64,000 nt of DNA, taken from positions 82,692 to 146,691 of the forward strand of contig DDKS01000035.1 in the NCBI GenBank assembly GCA_002340095.1, read 5' to 3'. Shown here piece by piece: positions 17,668 through 28,102 of the stretch (position 1 is the stretch's first letter; each line of letters opens with the position of its first letter). Below the pieces are notes generated by a model. It saw only the letters and a list, made by a program, of their open reading frames with translations, made no database searches and was not told the DNA's origin. Source of the stretch: Betaproteobacteria bacterium UBA2592. Lineage in GTDB: Bacteria; Pseudomonadota; Gammaproteobacteria; Burkholderiales; Rhodocyclaceae. Both the position numbers and the translations under genes were made by a program.

Positions 17668-18795
17668 ATGACCGACGCCCAACAGCCCAACAAAACCAAC
17701 CGCATCCGCTCGGTCACGATCGAGGGATTCCGCAGCCTGAAGAACGTCCAGAGCCTGGAGCTGCCACCGCTGACGGTGCTGATCGGCGCCAATGGTGCCG
17801 GCAAATCGAATCTGATCCGGTTCTTCGAGATGCTGAGCTGGATGCTCAAGGCGAAGAACCTGCAGGAGTTCGTGCTGCGCCACGGCGGCGGCGACGACCA
17901 GTTCTTCATGGGTGCGCGCAAGACGCCGCGCATCCATGCCGAGCTGTCCCTGGAGACATCCTCCGGCATCAACGATTACCGCTTCGACCTGGCCCATATT
18001 TCTGCCGGGGACACGGTCATGGTGATGAATGAAGCCTATCGGTATTCAGCGCATGACTATCCGACCAAGGCGAAGTGGACCGAGATTGAAGGGGTGGGCA
18101 AAGAGGCGGGCTTGCTGGAGCAAACGAACAAGACGGCGCAAACCATCGTCAACCTGTTGCGCCAGTGCTCCACCTACCAGTTTCACGACACATCCGCCAA
18201 CGCCGCCATTCACAACCGCTGGGATGTGACCGAATCGTTCCGGCTGCGCTCGGATGGCGGCAACTTGGCCGCCGTGCTGTTGGACCTGCGCCGGACGGAT
18301 GGCAAGCGCTATGAATTGATCGTCAAGCAAATCAGTCGGGTGCTGCCGGTGTTCAAGGATTTCGTGCTGGAGGAAGAAGCCGGCAAGGTGCTATTGCGCT
18401 GGGTGGGCCGGCACAGCGACAAGATTTTCGGCTCGCACCTCACATCGGACGGATCGCTGCGGCTGTTTTGCCTGTTGACGCTGCTGAATCTGCCACCGCA
18501 GCGGCTGCCCGACGTGATGTTCTTCGACGAACCCGAGCTGGGCTTGCATCCGCACGCCATGACCTTGGTCGCCGAGATGTTCAAGCGCCTGTCACAGCGG
18601 CGGCAGATCTTCATTGCCACCCAGTCGCCCTACCTGGTGGACTGCTTCGAGCTGGAGAACATCATCGTGGCGAGCGCCAACCAGGGCGAGACCTTGTTGC
18701 GCACGCTGCCGCGCGAGCAATACCAGGCATGGCTCGACGATGAATATCAGATCTCCGACATCTGGTTGAAAGAGGCGGTCGGAGGGATGAAATGA
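17668..18795 (+). CDS. AAA (AAA_15/21, RecF/OLD-like) ATPase of the R-M operon
   Basis: This 375-residue ABC-type ATPase has Walker A GANGAGKSN near residue 40, a signature-like LTSDGSLRLF at about 265, Walker B VMFFDEPELGLHP at about 285 and a switch histidine region IATQSPYLVD. It resembles the ATPase half of OLD, PARIS (AriA) and AbiL-type defence proteins, but it lacks a fused TOPRIM domain. The next gene supplies a TOPRIM-like protein instead. The start codon directly follows the mod stop (TGAATG), and its own stop overlaps the next start by 4 nt, so the genes are translationally coupled. The role in the R-M operon is inferred, possibly as a sensor or effector ATPase. Confidence 0.87.
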   Translation: MTDAQQPNKTNRIRSVTIEGFRSLKNVQSLELPPLTVLIGANGAGKSNLIRFFEMLSWMLKAKNLQEFVLRHGGGDDQFFMGARKTPRIHAELSLETSSGINDYRFDLAHISAGDTVMVMNEAYRYSAHDYPTKAKWTEIEGVGKEAGLLEQTNKTAQTIVNLLRQCSTYQFHDTSANAAIHNRWDVTESFRLRSDGGNLAAVLLDLRRTDGKRYELIVKQISRVLPVFKDFVLEEEAGKVLLRWVGRHSDKIFGSHLTSDGSLRLFCLLTLLNLPPQRLPDVMFFDEPELGLHPHAMTLVAEMFKRLSQRRQIFIATQSPYLVDCFELENIIVASANQGETLLRTLPREQYQAWLDDEYQISDIWLKEAVGGMK

Positions 18796-19442
18796 TCAGG
18801 GTCTGCATCGTTTGCGAGGGGCAGACCGAGGTCGAATTCGTCAAAAACTGTCTGGCCCCTTACTTGTTGAGCCATGGGCTACAGGCTTTTCCATCGCTGC
18901 TGCGCTCGCCTTCGGGCCACCATCGGGGCGGACGTGTCACGGTGGAGCGCTTGGTCAAATTCATCTCGCATCAATATCACGAGGCCGACCGCATCACGAC
19001 GTTGGTGGATTTCTACGGTTTTCAGGACCGCAACGGGCGCAGCCGCGCCGAGTTGGAAGCCGACATCCTGGCTGGTATTGAGAGAACGATCACCGGATTT
19101 GACCCGCGCTTCGTGTTGCCTTATGTGCAAATGCACGAGTTCGAAGGGCTGCTTTTCTCCGATCCTCAGGCGTTCATGTGGGTGGAGGATGGCTGGAATG
19201 ACGAGACCCAGGCGCGCCTGGAGGCCGTAGCCCAGGCATTTGACTCCCCGGAAGACATCAACGACAGCCCGCAGACCGCGCCTTCCAAGCGCATCCTGAG
19301 CATCTTTCCCGCAGGAACCTATTCCAAAACGGAACACGGCCCACTGATCGCACAAGCCATCGGCATTGACACCATTCGGGCCAAGTGCCCGGCGTTCAAC
19401 GCATGGGTGGAAAAACTTCAAGCCTGGGGAAGCACGAACTGA
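18792..19442 (+). CDS. DUF4276 family TOPRIM-like protein
   Basis: The protein is 216 residues long. It begins MIRVCIVCEGQTEVEFV, carries TTLVDFYGFQ at about residue 72 and has MHEFEGLLFSDP at about 117. These are the conserved acidic positions of DUF4276, which is thought to be a TOPRIM-related fold. In other defence loci AAA_15-type ATPases pair with TOPRIM proteins (AriB/DUF4435 in PARIS, AbiLii/RloB), and the 4-nt overlap with the ATPase gene suggests the same partnership here. A nuclease activity is inferred and not shown. The res gene begins 1 nt after its stop. Confidence 0.82.
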   Translation: MIRVCIVCEGQTEVEFVKNCLAPYLLSHGLQAFPSLLRSPSGHHRGGRVTVERLVKFISHQYHEADRITTLVDFYGFQDRNGRSRAELEADILAGIERTITGFDPRFVLPYVQMHEFEGLLFSDPQAFMWVEDGWNDETQARLEAVAQAFDSPEDINDSPQTAPSKRILSIFPAGTYSKTEHGPLIAQAIGIDTIRAKCPAFNAWVEKLQAWGSTN

Positions 19443-19443
19443 C

Positions 19444-22400
19444 ATGGCACCAAAAAGAAAGACGGGCCAACCGGCCAGCAAGAAACGCAGTTTTCATCAG
19501 GATCTGGTGCTCAACCGCTGGATGCTAGGCTTTTTCAATGCCGAGCATTTGAGCACGCTGAAAGCCCGACTGGGCGACGATCGCCACGAGGGCATCGGCG
19601 AGGACGGCCAGACCCTTTTTTTCCATGAGCTGACACGCGGCCTGTTCAATCCGAACCATCTCGCCGAAGCGGACCTGCGCCGCTACGACCTGAACATCGT
19701 CGGTCACTGGCAGGCCATCACCGCCCAACGCAACAAGCGGGAAGGCCATGAGTTGCAGATGAAGTACTTCCAGTACCTCTCGCTGCTTTTCACGGAGATT
19801 TATCTGGATTGGTACTTCAACCACCGCCAGGACTTGCTCGATGGCCTTAACGAAGAGATGGCGCGCTACCGCGCGGAGCCGGGCGCAGAGCCGTTCCGCG
19901 ATTTTGAGGCGGACGACTTGAACAAGATCGCCTTCTGGAGTGCCACCGGCAGCGGCAAAACCCTGCTGCTGCACGTCAACATCAGGCAATACCTGCACTA
20001 CTTTCAAGCGGGCAGCAGTGGGCAAATGCGCGATCACTTCCCCGACAAGATCATCCTGCTGACGCCCAACGAGGGCTTGAGCCGTCAGCATCTGGAGGAA
20101 TTGCATCTGTCGGGCTTTGGCTTTGCGCAGTTCTTCAACAAGGCGCAGACACCGCCGCGCGGCACCATCGAGATCATCGACATCAACAAGCTGGGCGATG
20201 AGATGGGCGACAAGACCGTCGCGGTGGAGGCTTTCGAGGGCAACAACCTGGTGCTGGTGGACGAAGGCCACCGGGGCACCGGTACGGCAGCAGGCGCGTG
20301 GATGGCGCGACGCGATGCGCTGGTGCGCGGCGGTTTTGCTTTCGAGTACTCGGCCACCTTCGGGCAGGCGGTGGCCAAGGGCATGACTGTGGCGGCAGCG
20401 GAAGAAGACATCCAGAAAAAGCGCGCCAAGATGCTGTTCAACACCACCAGCCTGCGCAGTCTGGACGATGACCAGAAGGCGCAACTTGTGCTGACCGCCG
20501 AGGACAGGCGCCGCGCGCGTATCACCGCTACGCGCGAGATTTACGCCAAGTGCATCCTGTTCGATTACTCCTACAAGTTCTTCTACGAGGACGGCTACGG
20601 CAAGGAGTCGCTGATCCTCAACATGAATGGTGAGGCGTATGCGCAGGCGGACAACGCCCGCAAGTATTTCACCGCCTGCCTGCTGGCCTACTACCAGCAG
20701 CTATGGCTGTGGAGCACGCACCGCGACAAGATCGCCGACTTCAATATCGAAAAGCCGCTATGGGTGTTCGTGGGCAACACGGTATCCGGCGAGGAGTCCG
20801 ACATCCTCGAAGTGGTGAACTTCTTTGCCTGGTTCCTGAACAACGACGCGCAGATCAAAAACTGGCTAGCCGATCTGATTGCGGACAGAGCACACATTCT
20901 GGATGCCAAGGGCAACAACATCTTCAGCGGGCGTTTCACGCCCTTGATGGGCTTTTCGGACAAGGTGAGCGAGTTGTACGCCGACATCCTGCTGCGCGTC
21001 TTCAACGCTCCGGCCCGCCAGCGCCTGAAACTGGTCAACATCAAGAGCAGCAAAGGCGAGCTGGCGCTTCGTGTGGGCGATGCCGAGCCGTTCGGGCTGA
21101 TCAACATCGGGGACGACGCGGGCTTTTTCAGCATGGCGGAAAGCCAAGATGCGTTCCACAGCGAACGCGACGACTTCGGCGGCGCGCTGTTCGGTACGCT
21201 GAACCACAAGGACAGCCGCCTCAACGTGTTGATCGGTTCGCGCAAATTCACCGAAGGCTGGAGCAGCTGGCGCGTGTCCACGATGGGCCTGCTGAACATG
21301 GGCCAGGGTGAAGGCTCGCAGATCATCCAGCTGTTCGGACGCGGGGTACGCCTCAAGGGCAAGGCCTTTTCGCTCAAGCGCAGCCTGCCGCAGGACCGGC
21401 CCAAGGGCGTGCATCTGGACAAGCTGGAGACGCTGAACATCTTCGGCGTGCGTGCCAGCTACATGGCGGCATTCAAAGACTATCTGCGCGAGGAAGGCAT
21501 CACGCCTAGCGACGAAGTGCTGGAGCTGGATTTTCCGACACGGGCCAACCTGCCCGCAGGCAAGCTCAAGACCTTGACGCTGAAGGATGGCTACAAGGAC
21601 AACCAGAAACTCGGCTTCAAGCGCACGCAATTCCCGTGGTTGTACGAGATTCCTGCGCAGTTCCAGGGCAAGATCAAGCTGCCCCATGTGGTGCTCGACC
21701 TCTACCCGCGTGTCGAGGCCCTGTCCAGCAAGGACACGGGGGCTGCCCCTTCCACCGAAGCCCGCTACCAGGGCAAGCTGAACCAGGCCCTGTTCACGGC
21801 CTTCGACTGGGATCGCGTCTACCTGGCCTTGCAGGATTACAAGCTACAGCGCAGCTGGAGCAACCTGCGCCTGGATCGACAGAAGCTGATCGACTTCTGC
21901 AGTGGCACTCACGACTGGTACACGCTGTTCATCCCGGCGGCGGAACTGAACGTGACGACCTTCGCCGACGTTCGCAAACAGGAAGACATCCTGCTGCGAC
22001 TGCTGACGGACTACACCGATCGCTTCTACAAGGCCCTGAAGACCGCCTACGAAGGTCAGTTCTATGACATCACCCACATCGATGAAGACCACGGGTCAAT
22101 GCTCAAGCTGTACCAGTTCGAGATCGAGAACAGCGACGACGGTCTGGCGTATCAGGCAAAGCTGGAAGTGCTGAAGAAGCTGGTGGCGGACGGCAAGATC
22201 GGCGAAGCCAGCAAATGGAACGCGCCACACATGGTGGCCATCAGCTTCGACCGGCATTTGTACTACCCGCTACTGGCGCTGGAAAACAAGGATGCTGTGC
22301 CGCTGAAGCTGCGCCCCTTGGCCTTTGACGCGCCGAGCGAGTGGCAATTCGTTCGCGATCTTGAAACCTTCTACAACTCAAATGAAGGCAAGGAAGTGAT

Positions 22401-22815
22401 AGGCCCGCGCAGTCTGTATCTTCTGCGTAATGCTGATCGGGAGGAGAAGGGTCTGAGTTTCGCGCTGGCTGGCAACTTCTATCCAGACTTCCTGCTGTGG
22501 CTGGTCGACGACGCAAGTGGCAAGCAGTGGCTAACGTTCATCGATCCGAAGGGACTGCGTAATCTGGATCTGTCGCATCCCAAGCTGGGTCTGTACAAGG
22601 AAGTGAAGACGCTGGAAACGACTCTCGCTGGACAGGCCAGACCCGGCGAGCCGCCGCTGGTCTTGAACGCCTTCATCCTCTCGCCGACGAAGTTTGCCGA
22701 TCTGCTCAACGTGGGTGACCGGACAAAGAAAGCCGATCTGGAAAGCCGCAACGTGTTGTTCATGGAGGATGGTGCCAGCACCTACCTGAAAAAGCTTTTT
22801 GCAGCGCTGACGTGA
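19444..22815 (+). CDS. res: Type III-like restriction endonuclease / helicase subunit (Res)
   Basis: This 1123-residue superfamily 2 helicase-nuclease has Walker A ATGSGKT near residue 175, a DEGH box (VDEGHRGTG), the SAT motif (YSATFGQAV), and a motif VI region (QLFGRGVRLKG) at about residue 640. Near the C-terminus, YPDFLLW followed by FIDPKG forms a PD-(D/E)xK-like nuclease signature, as in type III Res subunits. The start at 19444 lies 1 nt after the DUF4276 stop and is preferred over an in-frame ATG at 19366 inside that gene. Res would translocate and cleave DNA together with Mod. The gene ends just before an IS3 fragment. Confidence 0.88.
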   Translation: MAPKRKTGQPASKKRSFHQDLVLNRWMLGFFNAEHLSTLKARLGDDRHEGIGEDGQTLFFHELTRGLFNPNHLAEADLRRYDLNIVGHWQAITAQRNKREGHELQMKYFQYLSLLFTEIYLDWYFNHRQDLLDGLNEEMARYRAEPGAEPFRDFEADDLNKIAFWSATGSGKTLLLHVNIRQYLHYFQAGSSGQMRDHFPDKIILLTPNEGLSRQHLEELHLSGFGFAQFFNKAQTPPRGTIEIIDINKLGDEMGDKTVAVEAFEGNNLVLVDEGHRGTGTAAGAWMARRDALVRGGFAFEYSATFGQAVAKGMTVAAAEEDIQKKRAKMLFNTTSLRSLDDDQKAQLVLTAEDRRRARITATREIYAKCILFDYSYKFFYEDGYGKESLILNMNGEAYAQADNARKYFTACLLAYYQQLWLWSTHRDKIADFNIEKPLWVFVGNTVSGEESDILEVVNFFAWFLNNDAQIKNWLADLIADRAHILDAKGNNIFSGRFTPLMGFSDKVSELYADILLRVFNAPARQRLKLVNIKSSKGELALRVGDAEPFGLINIGDDAGFFSMAESQDAFHSERDDFGGALFGTLNHKDSRLNVLIGSRKFTEGWSSWRVSTMGLLNMGQGEGSQIIQLFGRGVRLKGKAFSLKRSLPQDRPKGVHLDKLETLNIFGVRASYMAAFKDYLREEGITPSDEVLELDFPTRANLPAGKLKTLTLKDGYKDNQKLGFKRTQFPWLYEIPAQFQGKIKLPHVVLDLYPRVEALSSKDTGAAPSTEARYQGKLNQALFTAFDWDRVYLALQDYKLQRSWSNLRLDRQKLIDFCSGTHDWYTLFIPAAELNVTTFADVRKQEDILLRLLTDYTDRFYKALKTAYEGQFYDITHIDEDHGSMLKLYQFEIENSDDGLAYQAKLEVLKKLVADGKIGEASKWNAPHMVAISFDRHLYYPLLALENKDAVPLKLRPLAFDAPSEWQFVRDLETFYNSNEGKEVIGPRSLYLLRNADREEKGLSFALAGNFYPDFLLWLVDDASGKQWLTFIDPKGLRNLDLSHPKLGLYKEVKTLETTLAGQARPGEPPLVLNAFILSPTKFADLLNVGDRTKKADLESRNVLFMEDGASTYLKKLFAALT

Positions 22816-22832
22816 ACCATTTCGAACCAAGC

Positions 22833-23573
22833 ATGACCACTTCAGCCGCCCGCGCGCCCCAGCCCACGCGGGCGCCCACCACGCATGTGGCCACCGCGCC
22901 CGGTCAGGTCTGGTGCTGGGACATGACCTATCTGCCCGCGCAGATTCAGGGGCGCTGGTTCTATCTCTACCTGCTCATGGATCTGTACAGCCGCATGATC
23001 GTCGGCTGGGAGATCCACGAGCGTGATGACGCCGAGCACGCGGCCAGCCTGCTCAAGCGCACCGCGCTGGCTGAAGGCATCCATGCCATGGCCGACAAGC
23101 CCGTGCTCCACGGCGACAACGGCAGCACGCTCAAGGCCACCACGGTGCTGGCGATGCTGCACTGGTTGGGGGTCAAGCCGTCGTACTCGCGCCCGCGCGT
23201 CTCCGACGACAACGCCTTCGTCGAGTCGCTCTTCAAGACCGCCAAGTACCGGCCCGAATTCCCGGTACGCGGCTTCGCCACCCTGGAAGACGCGCGCGAC
23301 TGGGGACGCGACTTCGTGCGCTGGTACAACTTTGAGCACCGCCACAGCGCCCTGCGCTATGTGACGCCGGCGCAGCGACATGCGGGGGAGGACATCGCGA
23401 TCCTGGCTGCACGCCATCAGACCTACCTCCAGGCCCGCGAGCGCCACCCCGCGCGCTGGTCCGGCAACACGCGCGACTGCACGCCAGCCGGTGCGGTGAC
23501 GCTCAACCCGGAGCGCGACGCCGCCACCCGCAACCCTGGGCATCCCGAAGATATAAACCGTTTGGTTGCATGA
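22833..23573 (+). pseudogene. Truncated IS3-family transposase OrfB (rve integrase core)
   Basis: About 246 residues remain. The complete DDE core is visible: D in CWDMTYLP, D in HGDNGS and E in VESLFKT, the last two exactly 35 residues apart, as in the DD(35)E retroviral-integrase fold. The C-terminal WYNFEHRHSAL and RWSGNTRD motifs are typical of OrfB. The N-terminal helix-turn-helix part is missing. The frame appears to start by overlapping the res stop, which reflects the fusion point. It is not expected to be mobile alone. Confidence 0.8.
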
Positions 23574-23603
23574 GTCACGCGACAACTATCTTGACTTGCT
23601 CCG
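22833..23603 (+). mobile_element. IS3-family element, right-hand fragment
   Basis: The stretch contains the C-terminal two thirds of an IS3-type OrfB and ends with a terminal-repeat-like sequence (GCGACAACTATCTTGACTTG, then CTCCG) about 25 nt after the transposase stop. No left end or orfA was found nearby, so the element is truncated on its left side by the junction with res. The exact left border is uncertain. Confidence 0.7.
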
Positions 23604-23632
23604 CCTGTCGGAAGCATTTGCCGGGCCATGAC

Positions 23633-23651
23633 TGCACAATACATCTGTACA
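23633..23651. promoter_or_regulatory. Candidate YefM/YoeB operator (paired TGCACA/TGTACA cores)
   Basis: TGCACA at 23633-23638 and TGTACA at 23646-23651 lie 13 bp apart (start to start), 18 bp before the antitoxin start. The E. coli yefM-yoeB operator is built on TGTACA core hexamers, so autoregulation by the antitoxin-toxin complex is a reasonable inference. Confidence 0.45.
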
Positions 23652-23668
23652 ACTCAAAGGAAACCGCC

Positions 23669-23950
23669 ATGACCATCGAAACCACCTACAGCCAGGCCCG
23701 CGCGCAGCTCAAGACGCTCATGGATCGTGCGGTCGATGATCGTGAAGTGGTCTTGGTGCGCCGTCGCTCCGGGGAGGCTGTGGCGATCATTGCCGCCGAT
23801 GAGTTGCAAGGCCTGATGGAAACCGCACATCTGCTGCGTTCGCCGAAGAACGCCGAACGTCTGCTGACGGCCTTGGCACGCGCCCGGGCCGGTGAGGTGC
23901 CGCCCACGCCGGTGGCTGCCGTCGGGAAGCGCTATGGCCTCGAAGCCTGA
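23669..23950 (+). CDS. yefM: YefM/Phd-family antitoxin
   Basis: This 93-residue protein begins MTIETTYSQARAQLKTLMD and continues with VVLVRRRSGEAVAIIAADE, the DNA-binding N-terminal fold of the Phd/YefM family. A helical tail (TAHLLRSPKNAERLLTAL) matches YefM. The start at 23669 has AAAGGA upstream and is preferred over an upstream in-frame ATG within IS DNA. It represses its own promoter with the toxin and neutralises it. The stop lies 17 nt inside the toxin frame. Confidence 0.9.
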   Translation: MTIETTYSQARAQLKTLMDRAVDDREVVLVRRRSGEAVAIIAADELQGLMETAHLLRSPKNAERLLTALARARAGEVPPTPVAAVGKRYGLEA

Positions 23951-24212
23951 GGTCAATTGCGCCACGGTGTTTCAGCCCGAGTTTCTGGAAGATTTGAGCT
24001 ACTGGGTGGAGACGGAGCGCCGCGCGGCCAAGCGTCTTCTGGAACTCGTCAAAGCTGCGCTGCGTGATCCCTTCAAGGGCATTGGCAGTCCCGAACCGCT
24101 CAAGTACCTGGGCGCGGATGTCTGGTCACGACGCATCACCCAGGAACATCGCTGCGTCTATCTCGTGCAGGCGGATCGGATCGAGTTTCTGCAGGGTCGC
24201 TACCACTACTGA
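23934..24212 (+). CDS. yoeB: YoeB-family mRNA interferase toxin
   Basis: This 92-residue RelE/ParE-superfamily toxin has the features of YoeB: FLEDLSYWVE near the N-terminus, PFKGIGSPEPLKY, SRRITQEHRCVYLV and the C-terminal RYHY with the catalytic His-Tyr pair. YoeB binds the ribosome and cleaves mRNA at the A site. The chosen start overlaps the antitoxin by 17 nt, an arrangement common in these pairs. It lies at the right edge of the accessory island. Confidence 0.9.
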   Translation: MASKPEVNCATVFQPEFLEDLSYWVETERRAAKRLLELVKAALRDPFKGIGSPEPLKYLGADVWSRRITQEHRCVYLVQADRIEFLQGRYHY

Positions 24213-24365
24213 GCAATCTTTCTCGACCTCGGCAAAGCTCTCCTGTACCGCCCCCCCAAGCCATCCCTGGGCCGTCGCCAAGGCCACCTCGGCCCAGCGT
24301 GCCGGATCAGATTAGAAATGTCCGGACTCGCTTTTACAGGGTGCCTTTCAGCAGCAAAGACAGGC

Positions 24366-24391
24366 AAAAAAAGCCCGTCCGGAAGACGGGC
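24366..24391 (-). terminator. Rho-independent terminator after pccA
   Basis: On the minus strand GCCCGTC, a short loop and GACGGGC form a 7-bp stem followed by seven T. It lies about 60 nt downstream of the pccA stop and would end the mcm-meaB-pccB-pccA transcript. Confidence 0.8.
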
Positions 24392-24450
24392 AAAGAACGC
24401 AAGTTCGGTCTGGGACGGCCTGCCGACGGCAGGTCCGCCCCGGTTCGGGG

Positions 24451-26442
24451 TCATTCGAATTCGATGATGACCTCGTCCACGGACAGGCTGGCGCCGGCGG
24501 CAACGGCAATCTTCTTCACCTTGCAGTCCTGTTCGGCCTTGAGGATGTTCTCCATCTTCATGGCTTCGATGACGGCCAGCTTTTCGCCCGCCTTGACTTC
24601 CTGGCCCACCTGTACGGCCACTTCGCGCAGCAGGCCGGGCATGGGGGAGAGCAGGAATTTGGACAGGTCGGGAGCTGCCTTCTCGGGCATCATGGCCAGC
24701 AGTTCGGCGGCGCGGGCGGACATGACCATCATGTCGGCGCGGGTGCCCCAGTGGAACAGCTGGTAGATCATGCGGTGCCGTTCCACCTGCAGGGTGAAGG
24801 GCTCGCCGTTGCAGGTGCCGTTGAACAGGGACTGGCCCAGACGCCAGTCGGACAGGATGGTGTAGGTCTCACCGTTGTAGGTGACGGCATAGCCGCCGGC
24901 CACGGGCCTGGCCACCACGGGGAAGCGCTCGCCATTGCGGATCACCACCCACTCGTCGCCCACCAGGCGCTCGTGGCCGGGCAACTGGCCGGACACCTTG
25001 GCGGCCCGGTCGATGTAGCGGCGGTGCACGAAGGCGGCCACGGAAATCAGCAGGGCGGGATCATCGTGGGGCACCATGGAGGCATCGAAGCCCTTCGGAT
25101 ATTCCTTGGCGATGAAGCCGGTGTCGAAGATGCCGGACTGGAAGCGCGGGTGCTGCATGAGCGCGGCCTGGAACGGGATGTTCGAGGAAATGCCGCGAAT
25201 GACGAAGGCGTTCAAGGCATCGCGCATACGGGCGATGGCCTGGTCGCGGGTGGAGCCATGCACGATCAGCTTGGCGATCATGGAGTCGTAGTACATGGAG
25301 ATTTCGCCGCCTTCATAGACGCCGGTATCCACCCGCACCTGACCTTCGACCTCGGCCGGGGGCTGGAACTTCACCAGACGGCCGGTGGAGGGCAGGAAGC
25401 CGCGGAACGGGTCTTCGGCGTTGATACGGCACTCCATGGCCCAGCCGTTGATCTTGACGTCGGCCTGGGTGATGGGCAGTTTTTCGCCGTAGGCAACGCG
25501 AATCATCTGCTCCACCAGGTCGAGGCCGGTGATCAGTTCGGTGACGGGGTGCTCCACCTGCAGGCGGGTGTTCATTTCCAGGAAGTAGAACTCCTTGGTC
25601 GCGCCCGAGACGACGAATTCGACGGTACCGGCGGATTCGTAGTTCACGGCCCGGGCCAGGGCCACGGCCTGTTCGCCCATGGCCTTGCGCATTTCCGGAT
25701 CGACGAAGGGGCTCGGGGCCTCTTCGATGACCTTCTGGTGCCGGCGCTGGATGGAGCAATCCCGCTCGTTCAGGTAGACGTAGTTGCCGTGGCTGTCGCC
25801 CAGCACCTGAATTTCGATGTGGCGCGGTTCGAGCACGTATTTCTCGATGAAGACGCGGTCATCGCCAAAGGAGTTCTTCGCTTCATTGACGCAGGAGGCA
25901 AAACCTTCGTGGGCTTCGGCGTCGTTGTAGGCGACGCGCAGGCCCTTGCCGCCACCGCCGGCGGAGGCCTTGATCATGACCGGGTAGCCGATCTTCCTGG
26001 CGATCTCGACGGCTTCGTCGGGTCCGGAGATGGCATCGTTGTGGCCGGGGATGGTGTTGACCCCCGCTTCGATGGCCAGCTTCTTGGATTCGATCTTGTC
26101 GCCCATCTTGGCCACCGAGTAGTGCTTCGGACCGATGAACTTGATGCCTTCCTCTTCCAGACGACGGGAGAATTCGGCGTTCTCGGACAGGAAGCCATAG
26201 CCCGGGTGGACGGCTTCAGCGCCGGTCTCTTTGCAGGCGGCGATGATCTTGTCCATGACCAGGTAGGACTCCTTGGAGGGCGCCGGGCCGATGCAGACGG
26301 CTTCGTCGGCCATCTCCACGAACAGGGCGTCCTTGTCGGCCTCGGAATAGACGGCGACGGTCTTGATGCCCATCTTGCGGGCGGTCTTGATGACGCGGCA
26401 GGCAATCTCGCCGCGGTTTGCAATCAGAATCTTCTTAAACAT
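24451..26442 (-). CDS. pccA: Propionyl/acetyl-CoA carboxylase alpha subunit (biotin carboxylase + BCCP)
   Basis: This 663-residue protein has an N-terminal biotin carboxylase (FKKILIANRGEIACRV, ATP-grasp loop KASAGGGGKGLR, EMNTRLQVEHPVTE) and a C-terminal biotinyl domain with EAMKMEN, the biotin lysine being K629, 34 residues before the end. It uses ATP and bicarbonate to carboxylate its own biotin for transfer to propionyl-CoA by the beta subunit. The neighbours (pccB, meaB and the mutase) point to propionyl-CoA as the substrate. Acetyl-CoA or another acyl-CoA carboxylase is the alternative. It is the last gene of the operon. Confidence 0.92.
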   Translation of the reverse strand: MFKKILIANRGEIACRVIKTARKMGIKTVAVYSEADKDALFVEMADEAVCIGPAPSKESYLVMDKIIAACKETGAEAVHPGYGFLSENAEFSRRLEEEGIKFIGPKHYSVAKMGDKIESKKLAIEAGVNTIPGHNDAISGPDEAVEIARKIGYPVMIKASAGGGGKGLRVAYNDAEAHEGFASCVNEAKNSFGDDRVFIEKYVLEPRHIEIQVLGDSHGNYVYLNERDCSIQRRHQKVIEEAPSPFVDPEMRKAMGEQAVALARAVNYESAGTVEFVVSGATKEFYFLEMNTRLQVEHPVTELITGLDLVEQMIRVAYGEKLPITQADVKINGWAMECRINAEDPFRGFLPSTGRLVKFQPPAEVEGQVRVDTGVYEGGEISMYYDSMIAKLIVHGSTRDQAIARMRDALNAFVIRGISSNIPFQAALMQHPRFQSGIFDTGFIAKEYPKGFDASMVPHDDPALLISVAAFVHRRYIDRAAKVSGQLPGHERLVGDEWVVIRNGERFPVVARPVAGGYAVTYNGETYTILSDWRLGQSLFNGTCNGEPFTLQVERHRMIYQLFHWGTRADMMVMSARAAELLAMMPEKAAPDLSKFLLSPMPGLLREVAVQVGQEVKAGEKLAVIEAMKMENILKAEQDCKVKKIAVAAGASLSVDEVIIEFE

Positions 26443-26457
26443 ATGGGAAACCTCTCA

Positions 26458-26486
26458 CCACAGAGACACAGAGGCACAGAGAGAAG
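26458..26486. repeat. Short imperfect CACAGAG repeats between pccB and pccA
   Basis: Three closely spaced copies of the motif CACAGAG lie in the 103-nt gap between pccB and pccA. They are too few to call a known repeat family. The gap is longer than the others in this operon and otherwise featureless. Confidence 0.4.
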
Positions 26487-26545
26487 CAGATGAACAAGGC
26501 TGTTCGCCGTATCCCGGTGCCACCGTGGTTAATGGAATTCATGTA

Positions 26546-28081
<1,536 letters not shown>

Positions 28082-28102
28082 GTGGGAATCTCCTTCTTGA
28101 AA

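Noticed and set aside
24213..24330. Possible remnant coding fragment on the minus strand (reading DPARWAEVALATAQGWLGG) between yoeB and pccA
   Set aside because: No start, in-frame stop just upstream and no recognisable family. The 238-nt gap otherwise holds only the pccA terminator.
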